Positions 1 through 13,499 of a stretch of DNA of 64,000 bases are shown here, piece by piece (the first letter of the stretch is position 1; the number at the start of each line of letters is the position of its first letter). The DNA is taken from contig NC_052670.1 of NCBI RefSeq assembly GCF_016802725.1, forward strand, positions 8,266,141-8,330,140, read 5' to 3'. The notes under the pieces were generated by a model. It searched no databases. It had not been told where the DNA came from and worked only from the letters and a program-made list of their open reading frames with translations. The DNA is from Solenopsis invicta. Taxonomy: Eukaryota; Arthropoda; Insecta; Hymenoptera; Formicidae. The position numbers were made by a program, and so were the translations under genes.

Positions 1-2282
1 TACATATATATCAATAATAAATTACGCCCAAGCAGATTTAAGTGATCTCACTAATTATACCTCGCATTAAACTTTTAACGGAATGAAAATTTCAATGGAA
101 TCTACCAAGAACCAGCCGTGTCGGAAAACATAATTACTTAATAGCAGCGCAAACAATTTTCCATCGACCGCGGGAAATGGCGTTGAGGTCGGAGTGGCGC
201 TTTACATCAATTTATATAGATTATCTGGCGATCTCGTCGTTACGTCCAACTTCATTGATCTACGGTACATACATGCGTTCTTATATAAATTGTCACGATG
301 ACATCGCACCTTTTTAAGTTGACCGAGAACTGAAAAATTCACTTGATGAACACTCAAACCTAATTAAATTCTACGCCAAAATGTTAGAATTGGAACACTT
401 TTAATTTTTGCAGTTAAATACATATATATCTAAGAAAAAATAAATATTTCTACAAAAAATATTTCAATAAAAAAAACTAATAATTGTTATAAATTTTTAT
501 TTTTAGTAAAATTTTTTAATTATTCATAGAAATTTTTTCATGACAGTAAGCTTAAAAATGTGTAGAATGTTGTAGTTCGAGAAATTTGTAGAAATTACAT
601 AACAAAATACAAAATTTACAAAAATTTAGAAAAGTATTCCAATTCTAGCATTTTCATGTAGATTTTTGTAGTATTTTTTTAAATACATATGTATAAAATT
701 TTGTAAAAATTTTTCCAACAGGGAAAGTTTGAAAATATAATTTTCATATTTTTCATTTTTGAAATTTAATTGCATATTAAGATAATTCCGAATTACTTCG
801 TGTACGTACTTGAGAAGAGTTATAAGTGAGACCTGTGGAATCTCCAGCGTTTTACATCATACACGTGCCCGCGATATCTTGTTTCATCATCCGCTATTAA
901 GCACTTGATCAGGAACGTTGATCGATAACCAACGTTGTTTTACCGCTGCGATAATTTCAATAAACTTCATTTTGATACACGATGATCCGCGACGACTACG
1001 GGTGCTTTCGATCGATTGTACGTACTCGCGTTATATTAACAATGACATACATACGTTTTGTGAAGATGATGCAAGTCACAGATGCTTTGTTCCGCCATGT
1101 TTCATCACCCGTTCAATTTCCGCGATAACGGGAACGAAGGATTTACAAAATCTACCTGATAAAGTACGTATCAATCTGGGGGGCCTTTTGTTACATGTGC
1201 CACACGGTGTTATTAATTTTGTGACTCAAAATTGTTGCCTAAAAAATTAAATAAATATAATGTAATAAAAATATATATAACATATAACTTAATAATAAAT
1301 ATTAAATGAAGAATAAATTATATCATATAATTCAAATAAAACTTTCAAATAGCAAATAAATATTTCTAAATGCTATACATAGTTACTCATGCGACAAAAT
1401 AACTTTTTAAATTTATTTTTAAGATATTACAAAAAGAATATACTCAATACTAATGTAATAAATTTTTAAGATGTTTAGATATTATTAAGTATTTAAAAAA
1501 GAAATATTGAAAAATATTATAAAGAAATGTTGATATTAAAAATAATGAAAAGTACGTAATCAAATGCTGAATATAAGTCGATATAGTAATAATTCCAGAA
1601 AAGCAATTATATGAATTTCATATAAATGTCTCTATTTTGGTTGTATAAAATCGCAGTGACCAAAGGTGCATTCGTAACTATAATTATTGTATCCTCTTTG
1701 TCAGGTCATCCTCTCTTTGTGTTAATGAATATAACTAACAAGTTATAGTGAGTCTGCTAGTATTGTCACTCGAGAAAGAGAGAGAGAGAAAGAGAGAGAG
1801 AATTGCGTAACAGACACGTTTATTTTGGTAATATAACAAGATTATATTGAAAATTAGATCAGTTGAGAGATGTTTCTGTAATTAATTTGGAAAAATAATT
1901 TCCATCATCATAACAATGACCTTAAATATAAATTTGTTTATAAATATATTCTTTGTCTGATGCACATCAGGAATGTTTTCAAAATTGATATCATTTTTGC
2001 TATAGACCTCTGACCCGTTCACATTATCTGTACAAATTAACTTACCGTCACGAACATTGTAAGTTAGTTCTTTTCTTTGTTCTCATTTTAGCAAATATAT
2101 GGATTAAAACTTATTATGAATTATTTTATTTATTAACACGTGTACTTTTCTTCTGTCAGTGCAATAGTTCAGATTTGTTAATATTTGATTGTTGGATAAT
2201 GGTCGCATCACGAAACTTCTTTGGTTTCAAGTTAAGATAATTGATGACTACATTACGTTGATAAAAAGAGAGAGAGAGAGAG

Positions 2283-2332
<50 letters not shown>

Positions 2333-3480
2333 ATCTCCGATGCGAAAAACTATTATGGGACGTCTATTATCAAGCATAGATTCGATGGATATTAATATGT
2401 ATGTCAATCTGATCTGTTTCTGTTTATTTTTATTTTTTTATATTTTTGCTTTTAATTTTTATCTGTTAATAGTTATACTTTATTAAAAAATTAACAATAA
2501 ATATAGTTAAATATGAATGTAATTCAAAAATACAATCGAGCTTATGAGCCGTGCTCAGTGTTTTCGCAAGTAATTAATGACAACAAAAACATAAATTAAA
2601 ATGGAAAGTTATTCAAAAATTTTATTCTTAAGCTGCATTGTAATAGTCAAAGAATAGTTATTTTTAATTAAAAGTTATAAATTATAACAAGATGTAAATT
2701 GCTAAAAACTCGCCTGCTTTTTTATTGTGAAATAAAACATTTATCGGTTAAAAACCTTACAAGTGCTTTTTTCATATCTTTAAATGATAAATGATATTTT
2801 GTACCGAAAAGTAATTGAGGGAAAATTCCAAAATATTTCGGGCATAAGCTAGCATCTTTCAATAGATAATTATTTTGAAACAAAATATATTAATACATAT
2901 AACTAAAACATAATTTTTATAGTTATGGGCACAATTCTGCTATCGTTTGCTATTTTTCCTCATTACTTTTGCGAGTTACGAATGTCATTTGCGTAAATGC
3001 AAATTTCTCTGGAGAATAACTACGACGTCGACAAAACTGGCATATTTATCAAAGTACAATGAGAAGACGTTCATTTGCAATAACATAAAATGTTTTGAAA
3101 ATGTTTTTATTATCTTATCATAATGTACTTTCAATGCTTTATAATATCAAAATTTTATAAACTTTCCAGAAATCAAAACATAATTTTTTCAATGAATAAC
3201 AAAATATTTTCTGTATTCAAGAGCTTGGAGTTAACTGCGACTTAACTAATCAATAATCTTATCGCGAAAATAAAACAAATTCCTCATTATTGCGATTCAT
3301 TTCTGAAAAGGTAATCACTTATCAACGATTTTAATAAAAAACGGTATTTATCAATGATTATATCTCTCTCTTGTTGACCCTTGATTTTATAAAATTTGAT
3401 TCTTATATAAATGTATTTTTAGACTTCCAAGAAGATCATACATGCTACAATTGTATGGACAGTCTATAAATAGCAATTCT
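1..3480. other. AT-rich stretch with no supported gene
   Basis: No reading frame here has convincing protein character together with usable splice sites. The segment at about 820-1220 is less AT-rich and open on the plus strand for 110 codons, but I recognise no family and found no paired splice sites. GA-rich microsatellites lie near 1775-1803 and 2263-2331. The right end should hold the promoter and 5' UTR of the plus-strand gene that starts at 3525. Confidence 0.6.
2263..2331. repeat. (GA)/(GATA) microsatellite
   Basis: GA and GATA units. The Ser-Leu-Ser frame on the opposite strand is a repeat artefact. Confidence 0.95.
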
Positions 3481-3524
3481 TTCCAGATTTTGAAGATTAT
3501 CGGAATAATATCAAGAGATACACG

Positions 3525-6500
3525 ATGATCAGAAGAAACATATGTTTGAAGAAACTTCTTTTCGCACGAAAATTTTCGAAGAGTACTAAGGAAGCGTGGG
3601 ACAGTTATCTACAAAATAGTCACAGAACATCGCTTAAAAAATTTATCCAAAATCATCAGGACGTTGTGAATGCGATCTTAAAGAACACAGAGATGACTCG
3701 CGATCACCTGACTCCGGAACTGAAGTTATTTCTACTAACAAAAAAGTGTCCCCTGTATCACGAGCCATTCATCGATAAATATACAGATGGAAGATTTGAT
3801 TCCTTGACCAAAAACGTATTCCAAGATCCATTTTGGTCTATATACTGGCCTGGAGGTCAAGTACTTACGAGATTTATTTTAGATGAAAAGGAAGGAATTT
3901 TAGGATGCACGAAGCAAAAGGCGAGAAAAGATGCAATAAGGATGCTGGATTTGGGCGCAGGGTGCGGCGCTACGGCAATAGCTGCGAAATTAATGAATGG
4001 AATGTGCAAGATTGTTGCAAACGACATCAGCAAAGGTGCGTATAATACGATTATTAATTTAAACGAAGGTACGTGACAGCAATGAATATATTACTGAAAA
4101 AAACTCAAGTTGACATTAAAAATGATTATTATATGCAAATATAAATTTTATTGCAATAGTAATTAAAATCTTTAAGTATAGAATATAATCTTGTCTTAAA
4201 TTAATGAGAGAGCCTTTGAATTTTTCATCATTTATATTTGAATAATAACGCGTTATATTTATTATTTAAGGAAATGCAATTTTACGTTATTAAAAACAAA
4301 TATATAAAGATAAAATAAAGCTGCAAATTTGAAATTTCTGTACGTACTCAATATGTTCAACACGCTATCATTAGATCATAACTGCAATGCACTTGACTGA
4401 TAACATAACTGATAACATAATCGAGATAGATAAAGCGTAGAAAAATGCCATATGTGAGAGCGTTCTATTAAGATAAATCTATTAATCTGAAAAAAAAAAA
4501 AAAAAAAAGTAAAATGATCGTGCAGATCTTTAAGAGTCATCAATGTTGCAATTACTGCGACATTACGATAAATATGACACTATAATGTTTTTGCAATGAT
4601 GTAACTTGTGTATTATGTTTCAATTGATTTTTCTGATATTCTAATTTCTCCACCTGCTTAATCTTCAAGGTGGTGATCTGCAACGTGATTTTTTTGTTTG
4701 AAGTATCGATTATGTAAATTTTTCAAATTATCAAATTATCACAATCGAGAAAGTTTTTGATCCTGAACTCTCTGAAAAATAAATAGATACTTGATTGGCT
4801 AACAATCATACATAACTGCGCCAAAAGTTGATAGCGATAATTCGTCAATATTTTAAAATAAATATCGCGTATCAATGTTGCATATGGAGCAAAGACATGC
4901 ACGTGATGATATTGCGTTTGTTCGCCGTTTCTTCGTAATGATGAAAAGCGTGTCGAAAAAAAAATTTTCGTTTCGCACAAAGTTCCTCGAATGTGACGAA
5001 AGAAGGGGAGAAAGAAGATCCGTGTTGTTCGGGGAATGGCCCGTCTCAATTACGAACCAAAATCGAGAGGGCGAGACAACATGCCAATGGCGTAGTGTTA
5101 AAGAAATTACTTTACATGAATGGACCTCTAATGGACTTCAAATAAAGTTCTCAGTGCTTCATCCTTCTAAGAAAGAGAAAAATAACAAAGAACAAGAAAA
5201 AAAGCAGAGAAGTGGAATGCTGAATTTGCATCTTATACCTTCTGCTCAAAAAGTACATGGATGGTATAATATTGTTTTTTTTTATCTGTTGTGCATGTTT
5301 AAAATTGTTCAGAATTCCTTCCCGGTTAAACAGTAAAAAAAATACTACTTAAGCATTATAAAGCACTTGAAAGAAGCAATCACTCAAAAAAAAAAAAACG
5401 ACTGGAAGACAATTCATGAATTTTGTACCACAAATAGTACCATAAATAGAGATAATGCATCATCTCACACATTGATACTGATACATGACTTTTTGTTTAT
5501 GCACAACAAAATGTTTGCATACTAGTACCGATATGAGAAAAATCCACAAATATCATTCCTTAAGTACTGCCAGACTTGGTCTCCTGTGACTTTTTTCCCT
5601 GTTCTTAAATCTCAAATTACTTACTTTGTGGAAAGAGTTTGAATCGCAGGAGCCATAAAAGAAAATGAAGAGTAAGTCCAATAATAATGATATGTGGTAT
5701 TCAGCTTATTTGCTGAAGACCATTTCGAAGAGGACAACATAAATTAATTCATTTAAATATCAATTTGTTTTATTTAACATTTCTTAGTACTTTTTGAGCA
5801 GAAGATATACCTATATTATGTCCGCGCAAATAAAATTCCTGTTACTATCTGGTAACCTATTTAGTATTCATAAACTTATAAAATTTTCCTCTTTGCTAAG
5901 AAATCTCTAACGGGAATTTCCTCGTGACGAATATCTCCAAGTGTCAAGTGTAACATTGGATCTCACGAGTTACACCACTGAACCGGAGAATGTCAGTGGC
6001 CAAAAGAAAAACAAGCGACTGAGAATCCAAAAGGAAGATACGAATCCCTTTGACGTCACTCATATTCCTGTGTGGGTTTATCTGTCGATGAACAGATGTG
6101 TGTACACAGCAACATCGATAACTGGTATGAATCCATACGCAGATAAGACCGGATTCCATGAGCATGATTGAAAAAATAAATGCATCCGAACGTATCCACT
6201 TGTTTCGTCGTTCGCGTGCCTGCCGTGCCTTTGCACGATCGTGTTGCAAGAGTCAAGTAAAATGCTGATAGTAGCTGATAGTAGCTGTCGCGTTTCGTAT
6301 TGCACACAATACGTAGAATTAATGCTCCCAAGAGCGTTTCTATCAATGACTGACTTGCGTCGGAGATCCTCCCTTCTGACGTGTTTTCTGCGCGTTTCTT
6401 CGCTGATTGAGCTTTCATCGGCTGTCGTAAAAATCGCTGACATGTGTCGTCAATTCTTGAGTCAACGCCGAAATTATTGCGCATTAGAAAAAAAACAACA

Positions 6501-8863
6501 ACAAAGTAACTCGTATAACACCTGTAAATATGACACTTTTCTGTTAGTATTCATCAATGACAATTGTTTTTATTATATTCTTCCAAAGAATTCAGGATAA
6601 AAATCAAAATCTTTGTCAATTGAGTGATAATTTGAAAGAATTACGTAACCAATATTACTCTACATAAAGAAGTCACATAGCACCTTGCAGCTCAAGCAGG
6701 TGAAGAAATTAGAATGTGGGACACAGAATGGATTTCCCCAGGATTTTACGCAGGTATAAAGAGGAAGGAAATACTTCTCGTGCGTCAGAGAAAGGCTGTT
6801 GATTCCTGGTATCGCGTCTGTACAGCATGTTAACCGATAAACTGGACTTTCTAACAGATCAACGGAAAAATTCAATATTATTCGCGCTCATAGGAAATAG
6901 AATAAAAATGAATTCTCAAAAATCTATAAAAATCAATTTTTGATATAATTATTAAAAAATCATAACGATGAGATTAAAAGTAATGTAATGTCGGCATTAT
7001 AAATTACTACATTAATTACATTTTAATATCGTGAATACGTGTCTTGAAATTCAGACTAACAAAAGGAAAATTATACACATCGTTGGATTAATAACATTTT
7101 CTGCTAAATTTTCGCTTATTTACATACGAAAGAAAAGCTTCCATTGGAAATGTATACAACAAATAAATAGGCTTTTCGGAGTCGTTCGTTTCTCGCGAAC
7201 TTTAAAATTCATGGAATGCGATTATTTTGTTGTAGCGTTTCTTTACAATCTGACATGCTTTTGGCTCGAATCGATATGAGTCAAGGACGTTATATATACA
7301 ACGCGAAGACGTGTATGGTCTCCGTTTCAATGTCGAGCAAATCGATTGCCACAAAGGGCAAAAACTGATGACATAATATGATATAACTATATTAATGTGT
7401 CCAGGAATTTCACTTTCTCCTGATTATCTTTGCTATCATTCAGTTGCAAAGGTGAAGATTGTTGAATGATTCAATCTCTGCACGTATTGATTATCAAGTG
7501 AATTTTTAGATACTATAATTGTACAGTAAGATAATATTATGAATGGGCATTCTATTTGTAGAGTTAATTGTACTATAAATGAACATATAAGACTGCTTGT
7601 AAACATAATAAAAAATGATAATAACGAGTAAATAGTACGGCAAATAACTAATTTTTCAAACAATTTTTAATGTAATTAATAATTTGGGTGCATTAAAAAT
7701 TATTAAATAAAGTAATAAAAACAACTTTTATAATTAAATAAAAATGCATGTTTTCTTAATGAGAATTCCAAGTTTTATAATTTTAATAATAATATGATAA
7801 TTTAATCATTGATTTTTAAAGATTCCATGTTTCTGAAGACTTTATTCATTAAAATTAAATATTGAAGTAAACGATATAGCACATCTATAACAAGTGTAAA
7901 AATGTAAGCGACATTCATGAGAAAATCTATTAATAGTGTGTATGACTCAGAGTTGTGTAGGATAGTGATAATTGCGCACGCGATACGGTCAATTACCTGC
8001 AAAAGAATGTCTCTCTCAATTACATCGAAAAATAAACGTTTTAAAATTTGTACAAATTTTAAAATGCCCATTAAAAAATTGCGAGTTATTTGACGTTCTA
8101 TAATTAATTCGTTACTATTATTTATTATGTTGACAAGCAATCTTATAAATTTATAATATTATTAATTATATTCTAAATAAATATAGGACTGCTTGTTAAC
8201 ACAATAAAAAATAAAATTTTAATGATTTATGGATTTACTCTATTACATTTATAATTAACAATAAAATGTACCCTCATAATATTATTTTATATTAGTGACA
8301 CTTTATTCAATAATATACAAAATATTAAGAAGGAATAAAACGAAATGCTATTAAACAAGATTTTAAATTTTGCAATGTTTGTATTAAATGATTTTAATCT
8401 AGTATAAAATATTAAAATCATTCAAAATAAATTACCATTGTATTGAAACATACTAACAATAACATATAAAGCACTTTAATGTTAATATTTAACAATATAG
8501 AAATATGTTTCTTTGATTTCAGTCGCCTGTGTAGCTATTGCAATGAATGCTATATTAAATAACGTGGATATTGAGGTATCGTGGGAAAACTTGTTACAGA
8601 AACCATTAGAAGATCTATATGATGTAATTTTTGTGGGTGATTTATTATATGACGAAGAAATAGCGAACACTTTAATGACATGGTTGGGAGAAGCACATAA
8701 ACGAGGTGCGCGAATTTACCTAGGAGATCCAGGAAGACACGGATTAAGTGAAGATCTCAAAAAGCGATTGAAATTGTTACGGCAATATTCTCTACCTGAA
8801 AACGTCAGGAAGGAGAATCACGGTTACGACGTGGCTACTGTATGGGAATTTGACCGAACTTAA
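3525..8863 (+). CDS. ETFBKMT: Electron transfer flavoprotein beta subunit lysine methyltransferase (METTL20 family)
   Basis: Two coding exons, 3525-4035 and 8523-8863, joined in phase 1 across a GT-AG intron of about 4.5 kb, give 283 aa. The N-terminus is basic (MIRRNICLKKLLFARKF), as expected for mitochondrial import. Residues about 66-120 carry the LTPELKLFLLT and DPFWSIYWPGGQ segments typical of this family. Residues about 147-160 hold the SAM-binding motif I, LDLGAGCGATAIAA, followed by VANDIS. Exon 2 supplies VIFVGDLLYDEE, matching the family post-motif region, and GDPGR near the end. Known family role: trimethylation of lysines in the ETF beta subunit in the mitochondrial matrix, which tunes electron transfer from acyl-CoA dehydrogenases. 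The length is close to the human enzyme. The 5' UTR is not defined. An AATAAA at 8997-9002 is a suitable polyadenylation signal. The intron contains the proposed last exon of the opposite-strand CUB/EGF gene. Confidence 0.93.
5200..6600. other. Unassigned open-frame island inside the ETFBKMT intron
   Basis: This intron segment is richer in GC than its surroundings, and several frames stay open on both strands. On the minus strand, frames of 142, 121 and 101 codons overlap between 5944 and 6484. On the plus strand, frames lie at 4875-5336, 5941-6171 and 6241-6600. No domain is recognisable. A short inverted repeat (CTTCTGCTCAAAAAGTAC near 5238, its complement near 5789) brackets about 0.55 kb, and the reading near 5706 resembles the last part of a THAP finger (HFEED). 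A decayed transposon is the simplest reading. Extra exons of the neighbouring minus-strand gene are an alternative. Confidence 0.35.
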
Positions 8864-11514
8864 GTGACTCATGCATATGAAATTAAATACGGGATAGAGA
8901 GAACGTTCTAAAGTCCAAAAGTTATTCTAACAATGAACTTCAATTTTTCTTAGCTAAATAATACTTAGCATAGATTTAAAAAGCGTGTCATCGCAAAATA
9001 AACTGTAAAATAATTTTAAATGTCTTGGTGTTTAAAACTCCAAATCTTGTAACAAATACAATAGCGATCTGAAAATTGTTCATAAACAACTATTTCGAAG
9101 AAATGTATGCTATAAGTTTGCTAATTCAGGTATGTATTTATTTATAATACGTTAATACTTTACTCTGACGTATATTGGGATATTTCTGTTATTACGAAGT
9201 AAATGTTAAGCTGTTCTTACGTTTAAGTTGGAATAAATTGTTCCTTGGATTTGCGTACAAAGGATTAGATTCTAATAGTGTGTCTGTTCGGACGTGCGTA
9301 CTTGTGAACTTAAGTTGACGCAAATGTATAAAACTTACGACATTACACCTGATGATTATAAAATAATTGTGATTTGATATATACCGCTCACGGTTATGTG
9401 TATGTTCATGTGCCTGTGCTTACGTTAAACGTGCGAACGTAGTTTCATAGGAGGAAATCTTTGTAAGGCTTCCAACAGCCTTCGTAATGACTATTCGCGC
9501 ACGCGCGCTCGTATGTGTTATTTTAAAAGAAGAGAATTCTGTTTCATTACATAATCCACTTGTGCATATCTCGTTTTCATATAAACTTGTTTTCACACAT
9601 ATTCGTATGTACGTACGTCAAAACGCGTGTAGATATTCTTATATTTTTCATATTCTTATCGTAAAAATACTTTACGAAACACGTCACTGTGACGAAGAAA
9701 ATCTATAATACATCATTATTCAAACGATTGTTGTTAAACAATCTGAATGTTTCTTATTATAGCAATAATTAAATAAATTGAGGACAATATATTTTGTTTT
9801 TTTACTCACCTGCTTGCTGACAAATGATTCCAAACTTCCGTGTTGCGATATCAGACCAGTGCGGAGAGACGTAACGTTCGATAGCTTAATTCTGCATTCG
9901 TACCTCGATCGATCTACGAATACAAAGTCCATGGGTTACATGAGATGTTCCCGCATGAGAAGCTCGTCGCATTTTTTTTCGTTTATGAATTCTTTGAATA
10001 ATTTTAAATATTTTAGTTTAATCAAAATGCAAAAGTGTTAATGTTTTAATCAATTAAGCTTTAGATATATTTGAGTGAAATAATGTCCTCTGTTTCAATT
10101 TCAATAAATTACATTTTAATAAAATTTTAATATATTTAATATAAATAATTATTTTAATTACTTAATATTGTTTGACTTTAAATATTAAATAAGATTTTCT
10201 AAGAGAAATCTAGTGAAAAACCGATCAAAAAGTCCACAGACAAAAACAATTGTGCTGCGAACTCGCAAGATGCATAAAGAAAAACATGTAATAAACTTAG
10301 TCATACAAGATTTTAGAACTTACTGTTGTATATCTTCGTGCTGTCTTTACAAGTGCATGGCGGCTCATGCTCGTCAACAGGACATTGCAATATGCAATTT
10401 TCCGAAGCGCATTCTGCAAAGAAATGTAGTCAATCAGTTTTGGAATGTCAAAAATTTTCGTATTTTCGCGCAACTTTTACTTGTATTTATCATTAACAAT
10501 ATGCTTGAATAATTCTTATAACGAAATAAAACGGGTCAAACATGTCTAACCAAGATAAAATATTACCAGTGTCTGAAGTGTCTAAAAGACGAGTTTCGCA
10601 ATTGTGCCCGACATAACCATCCGGACAATCGCAGTGCATTGCTTCTGCTCCAATTTGTCTACAATAAATAATTTATTCCACAATTAGTTACACATTTTTT
10701 TAAATTAGAAAACAAAAATAAAAAATTTGTTTTTTTATTTTTATTTTTGTTAGGAAGATTGTAAAAAACAATGACGATTACATAATTGATTAATAAAATA
10801 ATTTTACATGCCGAATTGTTGCTTGAATTTTAATAATAAATCGGCCACGAACTTTTGCACTGACCAAATATAACATTTTATAATTTTTAAGATAAAATTA
10901 TTTTACATATTAAAAATTTTGGATTATAAGAAAAAAAATTTGGATTATTTGGAATATATTTAGATTACAAGAAAAAAAATCGCGTAATAAAATGCAGCTA
11001 TTTAACTCTGCAATAATGTGGATACTCAAAAGTAATGTGACATTTTATCACACAATAAAATATTCATACAAATATTTAAACATTGATTGTATTACATATT
11101 GCAATAATATTTATGTTTAAGTTTATTTTATATAAATACATATATATGTAATTTTATGTATTTTATGTTCCTTAACGCATTGTGCAGAAATACTTATTTA
11201 AGTATATTGTACCGATATCTATTTTTATACCTGCATGTAGCTCCGTTTTGACAAACTGGAATATGTTCATCGTTAAAACACAACGGACCTTCGTTACAGC
11301 TCCGTCCGCTGAAACCATCGAAACAATCGCACCAAAAAGACCTGCAAAAGAAAAATCTTAACAGTCAAGGAAACTTTATATTTCTAGGATGAGTAAGCAA
11401 ATCGCGAAAAGTCATTAATGATTCATGCAAGACTCGTAATCTTATAACAATTATTGTTCGTAAACATTTTCCTGATGTATTTATATCTGAAGGTATAAGT
11501 TTTTAAAAGCTGCC

Positions 11515-11586
<72 letters not shown>

Positions 11587-12959
11587 AAATCATCATTTAT
11601 TACGCGCTCTGGGATTAAATCCCCTCAAGAGAGAGAGAGGGAGAGAGAGAGAGAGAGAGGGAGAGAGAGAGAGAGAATTTCAAGAGTAATATATTATTTG
11701 CAAATTAGTGGAGCTTAATCCAGAAAACGAAATTATACGTTTCCAACATGTTATTCCAACATATATATATATATATACACATATACAGAAAAAAAATATT
11801 TAAAATTTCCATCGTTTTTGTTTAGACAATTAGCATATTTTTTTACAAGATTAAATTAACTAATTATCTCATTTACTCAAAGTTACTTCTTGTGAAGATT
11901 ATTTTAGATGATTATATTAGCTGCAAGAATTTTAATAATTATGTTTCTGGCTTTTTCAATACAAGCTAACATTTAATATGTTAGCATTTTCACGCTTTAG
12001 TTAATTTGCTTGAATTTTCTTAATTAATCAAATTTATGATTTAATTTTATATTGTGATTCTTACACACGTTGACGAGTCTAAAGTTTCTCTTCATTTTCA
12101 ACGATGCAACCACCTTGTAAGTTCAGACGTTGTACTTGTTAATTAATATTGCAAAAGTAAACAACTTCGCAATAGCTTAAGAAAAGTTGTATTATAAAGA
12201 GGTAAGACGCAAAGAAGCAATTATAATTACTAAACTCTGAACGTACATAAACATACAAAAAAAAATAATACAAAAATATGTAAATAACAAACAGACTTTA
12301 TATATTTATATCTTAATTTATTACGAATTAATTTAATCATATGCAAACACCAAGCATGAATAATATATCAAGGTGTTACTTATAAATAATTAATTGACTC
12401 ACGTGTAATCCCCAGAAACGAGGCAGTTGCCCGCAAAAGAGCAGTCACGTATGGTGCAGGAATCGGGATTCGGATGTTCCTCGGTCATCTCGTACGTTAC
12501 GTTGAATCCGTACACGTCGAGCAGATCGTTCAACACCCTGACATGATTACCCTCGAGCCGATCAAGTTCAAACTCGACCACCAGGAATGGTCTGAACGTT
12601 CTGAGGCGTCGATACTCGAAAACATTACCCTCGGTCACCTCCTTAACCAGGGCCGCTCCGAAATTCATCGTCTCGGACTCGTAGTACGCGTATTCGGTAA
12701 AGCGGAGCCCCTTGAAGACGTAGAGCTGCGTCAGGTAGACGACGATGGAGCTGTTGGTCGACGGGATGTCGGACACGTCGATCACCCAGCGACATTTGAT
12801 CGGAATCGGAAACGGTCCTGGGAAATTCGGTGTGTGTATAACGCCTCTAGAGTCGGCCAAGTGACCACCGCAATACGGATCAAAGTTCATGGTGACACCC
12901 GGCAAATTGACACAGAAGAGACACAGAAGGAGAAAAACGCCTGACACGGTCGCCTTCAT
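7802..12959 (-). CDS. Secreted or membrane CUB/EGF-domain protein (3' end tentative)
   Basis: Minus-strand gene assembled from exons 12959-12403, 11341-11231, 10658-10567, 9913-9810 and, tentatively, 7996-7802. Splice phases agree at every junction and give 352 aa. Residues 1-23 are a signal peptide (FLLLCLFC core). Residues about 29-163 are CUB-like (CGG, TPNFPGPFP, CRWVID), then two EGF-like modules follow at about 168-240 (WCDCFDGFSGRSC, CQNGATC, CDCPDGYVGHNC). Exon 4 adds about 35 residues of no recognised type. Proposed exon 5 encodes hydrophobic or amphipathic helices and ends in TAA; it could instead be an internal exon of a longer receptor, since AT-rich DNA makes spurious hydrophobic frames. 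If exon 3 read through its donor it would end at 10493, giving 277 aa. The start is supported by the signal peptide and an upstream 5' UTR acceptor. The orthologue is not identified. Domain content suggests an extracellular binding role. Confidence 0.68.
8997..9002 (+). terminator. Candidate polyadenylation signal of ETFBKMT
   Basis: An AATAAA hexamer lies about 135 bp after the stop codon, the first such hexamer in the 3' flank. Assignment is by position only. Confidence 0.5.
11515..11677. repeat. Two (GA)n microsatellites in a CUB/EGF gene intron
   Basis: About 35 GA units, then a 45-bp unique stretch, then a second GA tract of about 25 units. The Arg-Glu frame here is an artefact. Confidence 0.95.
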
Positions 12960-13499
12960 CTTCGTTCGCCAAATCTATTAAATAACGACATACATGAGAA
13001 TATAGAAATATTAAAATCAGTGTAGAATATTGACTTTAGAATGTTAATGTGGATGAATTTTCACTCACACGTTAATTCAAGTTGAATATAGATTTTGTTA
13101 TTAAAATTTTGATAGTTTAAAATAATATTTAAGAAGTAATTCTTTTACATTAAGTGTTAGTTTAGTTGTTCCAATACTTTGCAACCATAAAATAGAAATT
13201 TTTTAAAATTTTTATAAATCTAATGTGTAAAAAAATAATGTGGGTGAATTTTCACCCACAGCAATATTTACGTCAGAAAAATATGAGTAGCACACTAGGT
13301 TTAGTAAAATTAAATTAGTATAAATAATAAAATTAATAGTGGATGAAATTGCATATTTATTTTTTTTTTTTTTTATAGATTTTTAGAGGCATCCGAAAGA
13401 GAAGGGAATTTTCCACGAATACTTTATCACTGTCTTTCATACCCTAGGAATAAAAATCAACAAAATTCAAATGTTCATATCAGCGATCAATCAAGTGTT

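Noticed and set aside
918..1250. 110-codon plus-strand frame as a gene
   Set aside because: No recognised domain, no splice partners, and the sequence reads like random translation of moderately GC DNA.
6660..6875. Minus-strand frame as a further CUB/EGF exon
   Set aside because: An exon-like reading (SVNMLYRRDTRNQQPF) exists, but no acceptor gives the required phase 0 without a stop. Kept only as a possibility in the findings.
7436..7663. Hydrophobic minus-strand frame as a transmembrane exon
   Set aside because: AT-rich DNA readily gives Ile/Phe/Leu-rich frames; there is no splice pairing.
10493..10566. Read-through end of CUB/EGF exon 3 as the true C-terminus
   Set aside because: It is possible (stop at 10493), but the donor at 10566 joins in correct phase to a convincing exon at 9913-9810, so splicing is preferred.
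12474..12944. 156-codon plus-strand frame
   Set aside because: It is the antisense shadow of the CUB exon, which has a signal peptide and clear homology on the other strand.
13040..13262. Paired palindromes TGTGGATGAATTTTCACTCA and TGTGGGTGAATTTTCACCCA as a regulatory element
   Set aside because: Two near copies exist 190 bp apart in a probable 5' UTR intron, but nothing else supports a function; could be repeat debris.
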